DNA from: Parcubacteria group bacterium
GTDB taxonomy: Bacteria; Patescibacteria; Paceibacteria; SW-4-49-11
Direction: 5' to 3'
Assembly (NCBI GenBank): GCA_943354045.1
Contig: CALRBF010000001.1
Span: forward strand, 248,001-312,000
Length of the DNA stretch: 64,000 nucleotides
Shown here: positions 23,774 to 32,722 of the stretch, in pieces
Layout: each line of letters begins with the position of its first letter
Numbering within the stretch: the first letter of the stretch is position 1
The notes under the pieces: model-generated
Seen by the model: only the letters and a program-made list of their open reading frames with translations
What the model was told of the DNA's origin: nothing
Database searches by the model: none
Program-made: the position numbers and the translations under genes

Positions 23774-25612
23774 TTATTGAGCAACTTCTCTTACATCTCT
23801 ATTGCCAAGATAAATTACTTTTGCCTTAGCCGTATAAAGATTATCATATGGCTCATCAGTCATTTCTACAACAAATTCTGATGCACCTATTATCGCCTCA
23901 CTTACATTTGTTTTGGGATCAACAACTAATTCAACATCCCAGAAGGCGTTAGTAGTACCTGAGGCATCAGCCACCTTAACTATTTCCTCAGGAGAAGTCA
24001 ACCTATACCCTTTAGGGATTTTTGCAAGTTTATACTTATGTGTATCATTCAAGTTTGCACCTTTTGTATTAGCTAGTATTTTAGTTTTTCTAAATTTATT
24101 ATAAACGATAGTTGGCTTAGCTGACGCTGCCAAAGTAACTGTTTGATCTGGATATATTGTAAATGCTTTACTAGCAGAAACTGATACTGATCCACCATAA
24201 GGATTACCTGGGTAGCTTCTCTTACAATCATCTGTATTTGAACCTGATGAGCAGTTTATACTAAGACTACATGTTAATGTACTCGTATAATCACCGGGCT
24301 TTAGTCGACTTGGATCATAGCTAATTGTATAGTCTGCATTCTGATCTACCTTTTCAAGATATTGTCCTGTTGCACCATTAATAGGTAAGAAGTCTACAAT
24401 TTGCTTGCCTTGTTTAAAGTCAATATTCAATCCGCTTTTAGAAAGAAATGGTATAACTTCTCCCGAAGAATTTTTTGTTTCTATATTACAACTTCCAGCA
24501 TTAGCATTCTCTATTTGCCAAGATTTTCTAATTGGACTATTTCGATAAATCAGTTGACTTGGTCTATCTCTATGATTAATTAGATATGAGTTTAGAGTAA
24601 TATTGGGCTGTTGCACTCTTGGAGTATAGGTAAAGTAATGCACTCTATGGCATTCTCTCCAAAATGGAAATGGGGACCAACAGGGAGCATCTCGTCGATA
24701 ACTACTGTATACCATTTCATAGTTAAATGCTAATTTTAATGTTTCATAACTATTATTATAAAATGTGCTAAAAAAAGAATATGGTCCTGGCTTTGCATTG
24801 TCGGAGCGTATACCATATTGATACAAACCACCCCATCTATATTGATTAGGGGCTGCATTTTGTAATATAGTGCTATGATCTGTAAATGCTTGATAAGGAC
24901 TAGCAATTGCACCTATTGTTGTAAAACCTGGATAAGCACCAAAATTAACAGCTCCATTATTGCATTCTGCATATACTCCTTTTACATTACCACAATCTTT
25001 GACAGCTGTCATATTATTAAAGGACCAATTTACTCTTTCTAGACGCTCTTCACTGACACTACTCGGATAGGCACAAACATTATACTTAGGAGTAGAAGGT
25101 TGAACAGGGCGGTTCAAGAGAAACTGGTACCAGGAAGATGTACTAGTCGGAGGAGGAGTGTTATAATCAAGTATAGCTTTTAATATAGTATCACAGCTAT
25201 AAGATCCATGTGTAGTCATACCCTTTACAGTATATTTACCATTACTTGAAATTGAAGCATCTAGACCATTAATATTATATTGTGAAAGTCTTTCTACGTA
25301 AGAAACTGGCACATCTGTACATACAAAAGGTTGGGGTGGCTGTTCAGCAGGAGCTGTACATTTAGTTAAACTCGAGCAGTATTGTGGAAAAGCCACGCAA
25401 AGGAACTTACTCCAGTTGTTTTGGATTGAAGCCAAACAATTTGTACATTCGCCACACTTATTACATTTAGATGTTTGTTGCTGCTGCTGTTGTTGCTGTT
25501 GTTGCCTCCCATGCACAACATTAAAGGTACCCGCAAATGATATCAAACCTATGGCGACGAACGATGCAAGCAATATAAACAGCTTTGGGTTTTTATTTAA
25601 CTGTTTTACCAT
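23774..25612 (-). CDS. Large secreted Cys-rich protein with a poly-Gln tract (612 aa)
   Basis: A signal peptide or N-terminal anchor (LFILLASFVAIGLISFAGTF, about 11-30) is followed by ten Gln in a row (residues 37-46) and a Cys cluster CNKCGECTNC. Many further Cys pairs follow (CSSLTKC, CAYPSS, CWSPFPFWREC), suggesting disulfides in an extracytoplasmic protein. Near residues 430-470 a stretch (YDPSRLKPGDYTSTLTCSLS) looks like an Ig-like or NEAT-free beta sandwich; this is weak. The C-terminal region has KTKILANTKGANLNDTHKYK. I do not recognise the family. It lies between two copies of the sufT-like 3' end. Confidence 0.7.
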   Translation of the reverse strand: MVKQLNKNPKLFILLASFVAIGLISFAGTFNVVHGRQQQQQQQQQQTSKCNKCGECTNCLASIQNNWSKFLCVAFPQYCSSLTKCTAPAEQPPQPFVCTDVPVSYVERLSQYNINGLDASISSNGKYTVKGMTTHGSYSCDTILKAILDYNTPPPTSTSSWYQFLLNRPVQPSTPKYNVCAYPSSVSEERLERVNWSFNNMTAVKDCGNVKGVYAECNNGAVNFGAYPGFTTIGAIASPYQAFTDHSTILQNAAPNQYRWGGLYQYGIRSDNAKPGPYSFFSTFYNNSYETLKLAFNYEMVYSSYRRDAPCWSPFPFWRECHRVHYFTYTPRVQQPNITLNSYLINHRDRPSQLIYRNSPIRKSWQIENANAGSCNIETKNSSGEVIPFLSKSGLNIDFKQGKQIVDFLPINGATGQYLEKVDQNADYTISYDPSRLKPGDYTSTLTCSLSINCSSGSNTDDCKRSYPGNPYGGSVSVSASKAFTIYPDQTVTLAASAKPTIVYNKFRKTKILANTKGANLNDTHKYKLAKIPKGYRLTSPEEIVKVADASGTTNAFWDVELVVDPKTNVSEAIIGASEFVVEMTDEPYDNLYTAKAKVIYLGNRDVREVAQ

Positions 25613-25676
25613 ATTGGTTTTAGTTTTGAATTATAAAAATATTATAACACTGAATACAGTTTTTTTTCAAACAAAC

Positions 25677-25964
25677 CTATATTCCTAGAGCCTCTCTTAA
25701 TTCGTCACTCACTTTCCAAGGAGGAGTAAAAGTTACATTAATAGTGATAGAATGGGGTTTAAGAATAGTAAGAGCTGTTTTTAATTCTGCTTGTATGCGG
25801 CCCCCAAATGGACAAAGTGGCGTAGTATATGTCATCAAAATAGTAATATCATCCTGCTCGCTAATGGTAATATCATAAATTAGGCCAATAGTATAAATAT
25901 CTATATTAATTTCTGGATCTTGAATTGTTTTGCATACTGATATAATATCTTCTTTTGTAATCAT
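25677..25964 (-). CDS. MIP18/DUF59-family iron-sulfur assembly protein (SufT-like)
   Basis: The 95-residue protein has the DUF59 layout: an N-terminal helix with the DPE motif (VCKTIQDPEINIDIYTIGLI), a beta strand (ITILMTYTTPLCPFGGRIQA) with the Thr-x-x-x-Cys-Pro loop, and a final PPWKVSDELREALGI. The Cys in TTPLCPFG is the family's conserved reactive Cys. SufT-type proteins help deliver or mature Fe-S clusters. It overlaps the sufC start region by 4 nt and is the last gene of the SUF run. Confidence 0.88.
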   Translation of the reverse strand: MITKEDIISVCKTIQDPEINIDIYTIGLIYDITISEQDDITILMTYTTPLCPFGGRIQAELKTALTILKPHSITINVTFTPPWKVSDELREALGI

Positions 25965-26674
25965 ATATATGCATTATATCCTTGTGATTGAATCCGAGAT
26001 AAAACTTGAATATCACCCTTTTCTACCACAATACCATTTTTGATTACTGTCACTTTATTAGGTATAAGTTCTAATTGTCCTTGATGAGTAATAATAATAA
26101 AAGTCATACCATTTTGATTCAATTGTTTGAGCTCTGATGACATTAATTTGAGAGCATCGATATCAAGTCCGGAATCAGGCTCATCTAATATTGCTAATTG
26201 AGGCTTCAAGATAAGTAATTGTAATAATTCTAAGCGCTTTCGTTCTCCTCCGGAAAACCCCTCATTAACCCCTCGGGATAAAATTGATTCATCAAGCCCA
26301 AGCCTCTTCACCTCCTCAACCACTCGGGTACGGAATTCTAATACATTTACTGGTCCATTCATAGCTTGATAGGCATTTTTGATAAGGCTTAAAATACTTA
26401 CTCCCCGTATAGCTGGAGGATATTGCATAGATAAAAATAGTCCTAATTTAGCTCGCTTATCTGGAGATAACTCTACAATATTCTCATTTTTAAAAAATAT
26501 ATTTCCTTCAATATTATATTCTGGATATCCCGCAATAGCTAAAGCCAGAGTGCTTTTACCACTTCCATTTGGCCCCATGAGATAATGGATATTTCCCTCA
26601 TCTATATCAATTGATATATCCTTGATAATACTTTTCTCATCTTTTTTGATGATTATATGTTCTAATTTTAGCAT
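25961..26674 (-). CDS. sufC: Fe-S cluster assembly ATPase SufC
   Basis: SufC is the ABC-type ATPase that drives the SufB-SufC-SufD scaffold. The 237-residue protein has Walker A LMGPNGSGKSTLALAIAG (near 32-49), the signature EGFSGGERKRLELLQ and Walker B PQLAILDEPDSGLD with the H-loop IIITHQGQ. It lies 35 nt after sufU and overlaps the sufT-like gene by 4 nt. Confidence 0.96.
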   Translation of the reverse strand: MLKLEHIIIKKDEKSIIKDISIDIDEGNIHYLMGPNGSGKSTLALAIAGYPEYNIEGNIFFKNENIVELSPDKRAKLGLFLSMQYPPAIRGVSILSLIKNAYQAMNGPVNVLEFRTRVVEEVKRLGLDESILSRGVNEGFSGGERKRLELLQLLILKPQLAILDEPDSGLDIDALKLMSSELKQLNQNGMTFIIITHQGQLELIPNKVTVIKNGIVVEKGDIQVLSRIQSQGYNAYI

Positions 26675-26709
26675 AAACTATATTACCCAATTGACTTATT
26701 AATTATTCT

Positions 26710-27069
26710 TTATATTATCATCTCTTGGGCAGTGCGTAAAGCTAAAGTTACACATTTTATACGCGTATTTTCCATATCAATACCAAGCCATTGATATAAT
26801 TGTTCGGCTGAAATAGTGGAGATCTCAGCAATAGATAGCCCTTTCAATCTCTCAGTGGTAATAGAGGCTCCCGCAATACACAAAGCACAACCAACTCCGT
26901 CAAAACTCGCCCCCACAATAATTTCATCCTGAATATCTAAATATAATTTAATATCATCACCACAATTAGGATTAAACCCCTGTTGATGATGTGTATAATG
27001 ATTTAATTTCCCTTTATTGAGGGGGTTGCGATATAAATCAAGTATATATTCTCTATATATATCATCCAT
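26710..27069 (-). CDS. sufU: SufU-type Fe-S scaffold/sulfur-transfer protein
   Basis: SufU takes sulfur from SufS. The 119-residue protein has the three conserved Cys regions: NPNCGDDIKLYLD, GVGCALCIAGASITTERL and TRIKCVTLALRTA. The Asp in CGDD is the extra zinc ligand of SufU. It begins 1 nt after the sufS stop. SufE and SufA are not in the window. Confidence 0.93.
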   Translation of the reverse strand: MDDIYREYILDLYRNPLNKGKLNHYTHHQQGFNPNCGDDIKLYLDIQDEIIVGASFDGVGCALCIAGASITTERLKGLSIAEISTISAEQLYQWLGIDMENTRIKCVTLALRTAQEMII

Positions 27070-27070
27070 A

Positions 27071-28273
27071 TTATTGAAATTTGTGATAAATACTATCTAA
27101 TTCTCGCATTAATATATCAATTTCCTCTACCGTATTATATATCCCAAATGTTACCCGTATACTGCCCGCTATACCCAGTTTTTCGGTAATACCACTCGCA
27201 CAATGTTGCCCTGCTCTCACGCAAATACTTTGCTTGGCCAGTAAATAAGAAATATCATGCGTATGTATACCCTTAATGGTAAAAGCAAAGCATCCAATAC
27301 GAGGAATGCTCTTTTCTCCACCCAATAATTCTATCCATGGACGTGAGACAATTTGCTGCCACATATATTGAATTAATTCTTGCTCATGATTTTGAATGAA
27401 TTCCCAACCAATATCTTGAGTCCATTGTATGGCTCGGGCAAGCCCAATTACCTCGGCAATGGGTGGGGTTCCCGCCTCAAATCTCTGTGGAATGGGAGCG
27501 TATTCCATAGTATCTAAGGTCACATATTCAACCATATCTCCACCAGTTCGATGGGGTTTGAGATTTTGTAATAATGTATAATTTACCCATAATACTCCTA
27601 TACCTGTAGGTCCATATAATTTATGCCCCGAAAATGCATAGGCATCTATCCCCAAATCAGATACGGAAATCGGTATATGAGCAACAGCCTGGGCTCCATC
27701 TACTATACATAGAGCCCCTACTTTATGAGCTTTATCTGAGATTTTCTTCGCATCATGAATAGTTCCGAGTACATTAGATATATGTCCTATAACTACTAAA
27801 GCTGTCTTCTCATCAATAGCAGCTAGAAGGGCTAGCTCATCTAAAATACCTCCTTTAAGCCCAATATATCGTATTTCTAAACCTTGCCTGCGCGCAAATT
27901 CTCGCCATGGAAGCATATTACTATGATGCTCAGTCACAGGAATAATAATATTTTGGCCCTTTTCAAATCTATCTTGTAGGAGTTCTGCAAGCATATTAAT
28001 ACCATCCGTAGTACCTCGCGTAAAAATAACTTCTTCAGGTCGATTAGCCCCAATAAATTGAGCTATTGTCTCGCGAGCATTCTCATATTCTGTAGTTGCC
28101 CTCTCGGAGAAATCATATAATCCTCTATGAATATTAGAGCGATATTCCCTGTAATACGTATTCATAGCATCCAAAACTACATTAGGCGTAAGAGCGGACG
28201 CGCCTGAATCAAGATAAATAATATCCTGAATCAATGGTGAAAATTCTAATCTAATAGTGTCAATTAACTTCAT
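27071..28273 (-). CDS. sufS: Cysteine desulfurase SufS
   Basis: SufS is a PLP enzyme that takes sulfur from L-cysteine and gives alanine. The 400-residue protein has FTRGTTDGINMLAELL (phosphate binding), VVDGAQAVAHIPI, the PLP lysine in FSGHKLYGPTGIGVLW, and the catalytic Cys in RAGQHCASG. It heads the second SUF block. The next gene upstream is divergent, so a promoter for sufS should lie in 28274-28327. Confidence 0.96.
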   Translation of the reverse strand: MKLIDTIRLEFSPLIQDIIYLDSGASALTPNVVLDAMNTYYREYRSNIHRGLYDFSERATTEYENARETIAQFIGANRPEEVIFTRGTTDGINMLAELLQDRFEKGQNIIIPVTEHHSNMLPWREFARRQGLEIRYIGLKGGILDELALLAAIDEKTALVVIGHISNVLGTIHDAKKISDKAHKVGALCIVDGAQAVAHIPISVSDLGIDAYAFSGHKLYGPTGIGVLWVNYTLLQNLKPHRTGGDMVEYVTLDTMEYAPIPQRFEAGTPPIAEVIGLARAIQWTQDIGWEFIQNHEQELIQYMWQQIVSRPWIELLGGEKSIPRIGCFAFTIKGIHTHDISYLLAKQSICVRAGQHCASGITEKLGIAGSIRVTFGIYNTVEEIDILMRELDSIYHKFQ

Positions 28274-28296
28274 ATACTCTAGTATATAATATATGG

Positions 28297-28302
28297 TATA
28301 AT
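28297..28302 (+). promoter_or_regulatory. Extended -10 box for the 28328 gene
   Basis: TGG-TATAAT; no clear -35. Transcription would start about 20 nt before the ATG. Confidence 0.4.
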
Positions 28303-28327
28303 AAGTGTAGAGTAAATATAAAGTTAT

Positions 28328-29581
28328 ATGGAAACCCTAAGACCCATACAAGAACAAGAAAAACCGTTTTCTGAGTATTCATTGACGGAAATTATAGATG
28401 AGATATATACTTCAAACGCTGAGGGAGGGGATGGAGATTTAAGACAAGATTTAGACAATATATCCTTTCAAAAAGAAAAGGAATCTGAGATATTACAACA
28501 ACTTATAATCTCCTCTGAGGAGCAATCTTCTAATACAAGATATCAAAGACAAATCCATATTTTAAAACAAAAATTAGAAGAAATTCAATCATCTCAAAAA
28601 GTATATGAGGCTTGCCAAGAGTTGAATTCATATCATTTAGAAGGTAGTTTAGAATTAGAAGGTGATTCTGTAGAATTTTTATTAGAAAGATATCGTACAT
28701 ATCAGACACTTTTAAATTCTTTAGATGAATCAGAATCTAGTCTTGCCAAAACAGATATTAAAGCTATTATGGATATTTATTATGCCAAGATTTTAGAAAT
28801 AATAGCTGAAACTGGAATTGATAAAAAATATGGATTTGGATTTGCTGAAGGAAGAGAGATGTCAATAGAATATCTTAGTGATTTAATAATCCCAGATACC
28901 GAAAACCCAGAATTTGCTAGATATAAAGAAAGGTCTAGTAAAATAACTCAAGGGAATGCTAGGTTTTTAACTGAAGGGGAAGAAACAACTACTCAAGATG
29001 ATTTAAAATGCGCGGAATCAGAAAGAATAGTCACTGAAGAATTATCCCAAGTTCCAGGAGTGCTAGCTACCATAGACATACCTAAATTTTCAATTGGGGA
29101 TACCCGGCACAAAGCTGACACTATAGCAATTACTCTTAATCCAGAATTAGTAGATTCTATTACTGATCAAGAGATTCAATTAGCAATATATAAAATGATA
29201 GAAGCGTATAGAGTAGCTTTATTAGATCATATGATGAAACAAGATGAAAACTCTCTTATAAACCCTAGAGACAATATTTTAGGAGATATTATTAGGGTAA
29301 ATCGTAATATAAAATTAGATAATATTGCTGCTAATTTAAAAGAAAAGGATATAGATTTGTCACAAATTTTAAGAATTCACAAAATACAAATCAAAACTCA
29401 AGCAAGTGAAATGTCCATAACAGCAGAAAAATACAAAGCTAGTAAAATGGCGGTTAGCCCAGATAAAGTTGGTTTTTTGGCTAGAGAATATCATCCATCA
29501 GGAGATCCTCAAGCTGAGGAATTTAATCGATTGCATTTTCAAATTGCAGCTCAAACAGTTTTGGGAATATCTATAAAATAA
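28328..29581 (+). CDS. Hypothetical helical protein (417 aa)
   Basis: I do not recognise this protein. It is acidic and mostly helical, with a coiled-coil stretch around residues 45-95 (QKEKESEILQQLIISSEEQS; RQIHILKQKLEEIQSSQKVY). No signal peptide or membrane helix is visible. It is divergent from sufS and sits, with the next gene, between the two halves of the SUF genes. Its Glu-rich style resembles the N-terminus of the metallopeptidase gene at 35555, but I do not claim homology. Confidence 0.6.
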   Translation: METLRPIQEQEKPFSEYSLTEIIDEIYTSNAEGGDGDLRQDLDNISFQKEKESEILQQLIISSEEQSSNTRYQRQIHILKQKLEEIQSSQKVYEACQELNSYHLEGSLELEGDSVEFLLERYRTYQTLLNSLDESESSLAKTDIKAIMDIYYAKILEIIAETGIDKKYGFGFAEGREMSIEYLSDLIIPDTENPEFARYKERSSKITQGNARFLTEGEETTTQDDLKCAESERIVTEELSQVPGVLATIDIPKFSIGDTRHKADTIAITLNPELVDSITDQEIQLAIYKMIEAYRVALLDHMMKQDENSLINPRDNILGDIIRVNRNIKLDNIAANLKEKDIDLSQILRIHKIQIKTQASEMSITAEKYKASKMAVSPDKVGFLAREYHPSGDPQAEEFNRLHFQIAAQTVLGISIK

Positions 29582-29636
29582 AAACTTGCCAATATTGTTT
29601 TTATATGTTAATGTATATTTCCATTTGAGGATAATT

Positions 29637-29924
29637 TTGAACTATCAACAATTTCTTGAAATTTGGCCAAATTTATTTGCTATATTTGAAACAGTAAATA
29701 GAATTAATCCTCCTGACTTAACTATAAGTCTCAGTTCTCATTGGAAATACCATCCTAACTTCACTGACTCCAAAATCTATGGGATAAATGGAGAGTTAAT
29801 TGGTAGCGAAAATTGCTACTTTATATTACCCTGTAATCAAAATGGATTCCCTATAAATCCACCAACCATTTTATTGAAAGAATGGCGAGACATCAGACAA
29901 TACCTATCATCCACCCCGCACTGA
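29637..29924 (+). CDS. Small hypothetical protein with TTG start (95 aa)
   Basis: The TTG at 29637 is preferred over an upstream ATG because GAGG lies exactly 6 nt before it. The protein begins with a helix (NYQQFLEIWPNLFAIFETVN) followed by a strand-rich part (SKIYGINGELIGSENCYFIL, PCNQNGFPINPPTI). It recalls small immunity-like or SMI1-like folds, but no family can be named. The stop TGA lies in the loop of a strong terminator. It follows the 417-aa gene by 55 nt on the same strand. Confidence 0.55.
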   Translation: MNYQQFLEIWPNLFAIFETVNRINPPDLTISLSSHWKYHPNFTDSKIYGINGELIGSENCYFILPCNQNGFPINPPTILLKEWRDIRQYLSSTPH

Positions 29925-29939
29925 GCGGGGTATTTTTTT
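29913..29939 (+). terminator. Rho-independent terminator
   Basis: ACCCCGC (29913-29919) and GCGGGGT (29925-29931) with a five-base loop, followed by ATTTTTTT. It closes the two-gene insert in the SUF locus. Confidence 0.75.
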
Positions 29940-29957
29940 ATCACATAACGATATTAT

Positions 29958-30611
29958 TTAATACTCCAAAAAGCCCTCAATAATACTATTTTGAGCTAAT
30001 TCTCTCGTTAATCCCCGACTCATCAAATAAAATATATCTGTCTCTCGTATTGGATGTATAGAAACTCCGTGTCTCGCATTACTATTATCTGTAGCGACTC
30101 TGAGTTCGGGGATAATTTCAAGTTTAGGCCTTTCGGTTAATAGTATTATCTCTGCTGATTGCATAGCCTCGCAGTGGGATATGGTCGCAGGGATAGTGAT
30201 AATGGTATGTTGTTTTAATGGATGAGAAGTCTCTATAATGTGTCGTGAATCTACTTTTGATTTGGTATAGGGAGCCTGATGAGCAATAGTAATGGCATTA
30301 TTTGATTCTCTATTACTTTTTACTCTTGATATATAATCTATATTAGCATAAGGCTCTATAAGCTCAATATTCCAATGTATATTACCCGACCAAGATTCTT
30401 TTTCTCTAATTTCTATTTGGCTTCCTTTTGTCGCAATAATATGAATACTATGATTATAATCTGCCTCTGGGATTATAATATTAAGCTGAGCTTGCTCTCC
30501 AATATGAATAATAGTCTCTGGGGAAAGTATATTCAGAGATAATTCTTCTTTATTGCGAGATTTAATCACTATATATTGTCCTGTTGATTGCTGTGTGCTA
30601 AAAATTGCCAT
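29958..30611 (-). CDS. sufD: SufD-like scaffold protein, short form
   Basis: SufD pairs with SufB in the SufBC2D scaffold. At 217 residues it is about half the usual length and keeps mainly the right-handed beta-helix core and the conserved C-terminal signature. That signature reads RHGVSIHPIRETDIFYLMSR, then GLTRELAQNSIIEGFLEY. The N-terminal domain of longer SufD proteins is missing. It follows sufB by 1 nt. Patescibacteria often have compact SufD forms, so this may be a lineage feature rather than decay. Confidence 0.85.
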   Translation of the reverse strand: MAIFSTQQSTGQYIVIKSRNKEELSLNILSPETIIHIGEQAQLNIIIPEADYNHSIHIIATKGSQIEIREKESWSGNIHWNIELIEPYANIDYISRVKSNRESNNAITIAHQAPYTKSKVDSRHIIETSHPLKQHTIITIPATISHCEAMQSAEIILLTERPKLEIIPELRVATDNSNARHGVSIHPIRETDIFYLMSRGLTRELAQNSIIEGFLEY

Positions 30612-30612
30612 A

Positions 30613-31992
30613 TTATATTGCTGAATCTATAATTTCAAGTTCAATCAGGCGATTTAGCTCAATTGCATATTCCAGAGGCAAGGCTTTTACTACCGGTTCT
30701 ATAAAGCCATTGACTATCATTTTGCGAGCCTCGGCTTCAGTCATTCCTCGACTCATCAAATAAAATATCTCTTCATCCCCTACTCGTCCAACTCGAGCTT
30801 CATGACCGATTTGAGCATCTGCCGTTTCAACCTTCATCACGGGATAGGTATCGGATTTGGCTCCATCATTCATCAGGAGAGCATCACAGACAATATGAGA
30901 CTCGCTGTGACTAGCATTTGGAGTAATTCTCACCAAACCGCGATAGGATGAAATTCCATTATCTTGACTAATACTTTTGGCACTAATGGTGGATTTAGTA
31001 TAGGGGGCTGCATGTATTACCTTTGAGCCTGTATCTTGCTCTTGCCCCTCTCCTGCAAAGGCTATCCCAAGGCTATCTGAGCGAGCATATTCTCCCCTCA
31101 ATATACTACAAGGATATAACATTGTCACACCACTACCCATATTCCCATTTAGCCACTCAATAGTTCCATAAGCATCCACGAGAGCTCTTTTGGTATTGAG
31201 ATTATAGGTATTTTTACTCCAATTTTCAATACTAATATATTTAACTGTAGCTCCTTTATGCACAAATATTTCCACTCCCCCCGCATGAAGAGCTGAGGCA
31301 TTCCATCTTGGAGCAGAACAGCCCTCAATATAAGTAAGCTCTGAGCCTTCATCTGCAATAATAAGGGTATGCTCAAATTGCCCCCCAGCCTCCATATTCA
31401 TCCGAAAATAGGCTTGTAATGGTAATTCTACTTTTACCCCCTTTGGCACATAGATAAATGTCCCACCACTCCATACCGCCGCATGCAGCATAATGAATTT
31501 ATGATCATTGATAGGAATACATTGAGTCATAAAATATTTTTTGACCAAATCGGGATATTCCTGTAATGCGGTATCCATATTTTCGAATATAACCCCCTTA
31601 TCTTTTAAATCTTGCTTGAGATTATGATATATCATATCTGAGTCATATTGAGCTCCCACCCCTCCTAGAGCCTGTTTTTCAGCCTCAGGAATGCCTAATT
31701 TATCAAAAGTGTCTCGTATGTCCTGTGGCACATCATCCCAAGTCTTAGCCTCTTCTGTATCTGGTCTACTAAAATAAATAATTTGCTCTAAATCTAATCC
31801 CTCCAAATTAGGTCCCCAATTTGGGAGTCCCGTTTGTTGATATAATTCAAAGGCTTTGAGCCGTTTTTCCAACATCCAATTAGGTTCATTTTTTTGGCGA
31901 GAAATCTCTTGTATTACCTCAATTCTCAATCCCGGTTTTGTTTGGAATTTTCCTTTATGTGAACTGGAATTATCATATACTGTTCTGTCCAT
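30613..31992 (-). CDS. sufB: Fe-S cluster assembly scaffold SufB
   Basis: SufB carries the nascent Fe-S cluster. The 459-residue protein has PIEDHKF-like PINDHKFIMLHAAVWSGGTF, the LPLQAYFRMNMEAGGQFEHT core, ISQDNGISSYRGLVRITPNA, and the C-terminal VGDEEIFYLMSRGMTEAEAR. The conserved Cys in SKSDTYPV-type contexts and EGCSAPRW are present. It starts the sufB-sufD block and is divergent from the 7TM gene, with a TATA-rich region between. Confidence 0.96.
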   Translation of the reverse strand: MDRTVYDNSSSHKGKFQTKPGLRIEVIQEISRQKNEPNWMLEKRLKAFELYQQTGLPNWGPNLEGLDLEQIIYFSRPDTEEAKTWDDVPQDIRDTFDKLGIPEAEKQALGGVGAQYDSDMIYHNLKQDLKDKGVIFENMDTALQEYPDLVKKYFMTQCIPINDHKFIMLHAAVWSGGTFIYVPKGVKVELPLQAYFRMNMEAGGQFEHTLIIADEGSELTYIEGCSAPRWNASALHAGGVEIFVHKGATVKYISIENWSKNTYNLNTKRALVDAYGTIEWLNGNMGSGVTMLYPCSILRGEYARSDSLGIAFAGEGQEQDTGSKVIHAAPYTKSTISAKSISQDNGISSYRGLVRITPNASHSESHIVCDALLMNDGAKSDTYPVMKVETADAQIGHEARVGRVGDEEIFYLMSRGMTEAEARKMIVNGFIEPVVKALPLEYAIELNRLIELEIIDSAI

Positions 31993-32024
31993 AATTTGCT
32001 ACTAGTCAAAATATCTTCTTATGT

Positions 32025-32030
32025 TATACT
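32025..32030 (+). promoter_or_regulatory. -10 box upstream of the 7TM/ATP-grasp operon
   Basis: TATACT preceded by TG-T; the -35 (TAGTCA near 32003) is poor. The same AT-rich gap must also serve sufB on the other strand. Confidence 0.35.
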
Positions 32031-32077
32031 ATAGCAAAGTAATGCAATTATCTCAATTAGTTAAGTTATATTGACGT

Positions 32078-32719
32078 ATGGATATCTTCTTTAGCTACCT
32101 TATGGACAATGGTGTGCCGCGTGAAACTATAGACATTCTTTTGATGTTTCCGATTATGGCAGGATTTATTGTAGCCGCCCGACAAATTGTGGGGATTAAA
32201 GCTTTTGGTATATATACACCGCTTATTATTACCTTTGCTTTAACAGAAATTGGCTTCAAATATGGGGTAAGTATTTTTATTGTATCCCTGATTGTCGCTT
32301 CTATTGTCCGATATCTCCTTCGCAAAATTCGTATTCTGTATTTACCCAAAATGGCTTTGATACTTTCTATTACTGCCTTATCTATGTTTTTGAGCCTGGT
32401 ATGGGGAATATTCTCGGATAGCACCGTCTTTGTACAGGCTTCTATTTATCAGATTCTTATTATTATTACTCTGGTAGAAAAATTCATCAATGCTCAAATG
32501 GAAAAAGGATATCGTACCGCCGTAACTCTCTCTGTAGAAACCTTAATTCTTGCATCTCTTGGAAATTTAATTATGACCACTACTCAGCTAAGAGACCTCG
32601 TTTTCTATAATCCTTGGATTATTTTAATTGTCTTTGCGGGAATTATATTCCTTGGACGCTATGAAGGACTCCGTATTTCTGAATATATCCGATTCCGTAA
32701 AATTATTAGCAATCAATAA
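32078..32719 (+). CDS. 7TM protein of the 'inactive transglutaminase plus 7TM' family, 7TM part only
   Basis: The 213-residue protein is almost all membrane helices (six to seven). Its start, TIDILLMFPIMAGFIVAARQ and GIKAFGIYTPLIITFALTEI, matches the 7TM domain that in proteobacteria is fused to an inactive transglutaminase and sits beside RimK-like ligases. Here the extracytoplasmic transglutaminase half is absent. It is followed after 3 nt by the ATP-grasp/retropepsin gene, the expected partner. Likely role: membrane platform for a peptide-ligation system; inference from the known gene neighbourhoods. Confidence 0.75.
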   Translation: MDIFFSYLMDNGVPRETIDILLMFPIMAGFIVAARQIVGIKAFGIYTPLIITFALTEIGFKYGVSIFIVSLIVASIVRYLLRKIRILYLPKMALILSITALSMFLSLVWGIFSDSTVFVQASIYQILIIITLVEKFINAQMEKGYRTAVTLSVETLILASLGNLIMTTTQLRDLVFYNPWIILIVFAGIIFLGRYEGLRISEYIRFRKIISNQ

Positions 32720-32722
32720 GCT

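Noticed and set aside
23642..23881. Plus-strand frame with a hydrophobic product
   Set aside because: It overlaps the end of the secreted-protein gene and its Ile/Phe/Tyr run reflects AT-rich DNA.
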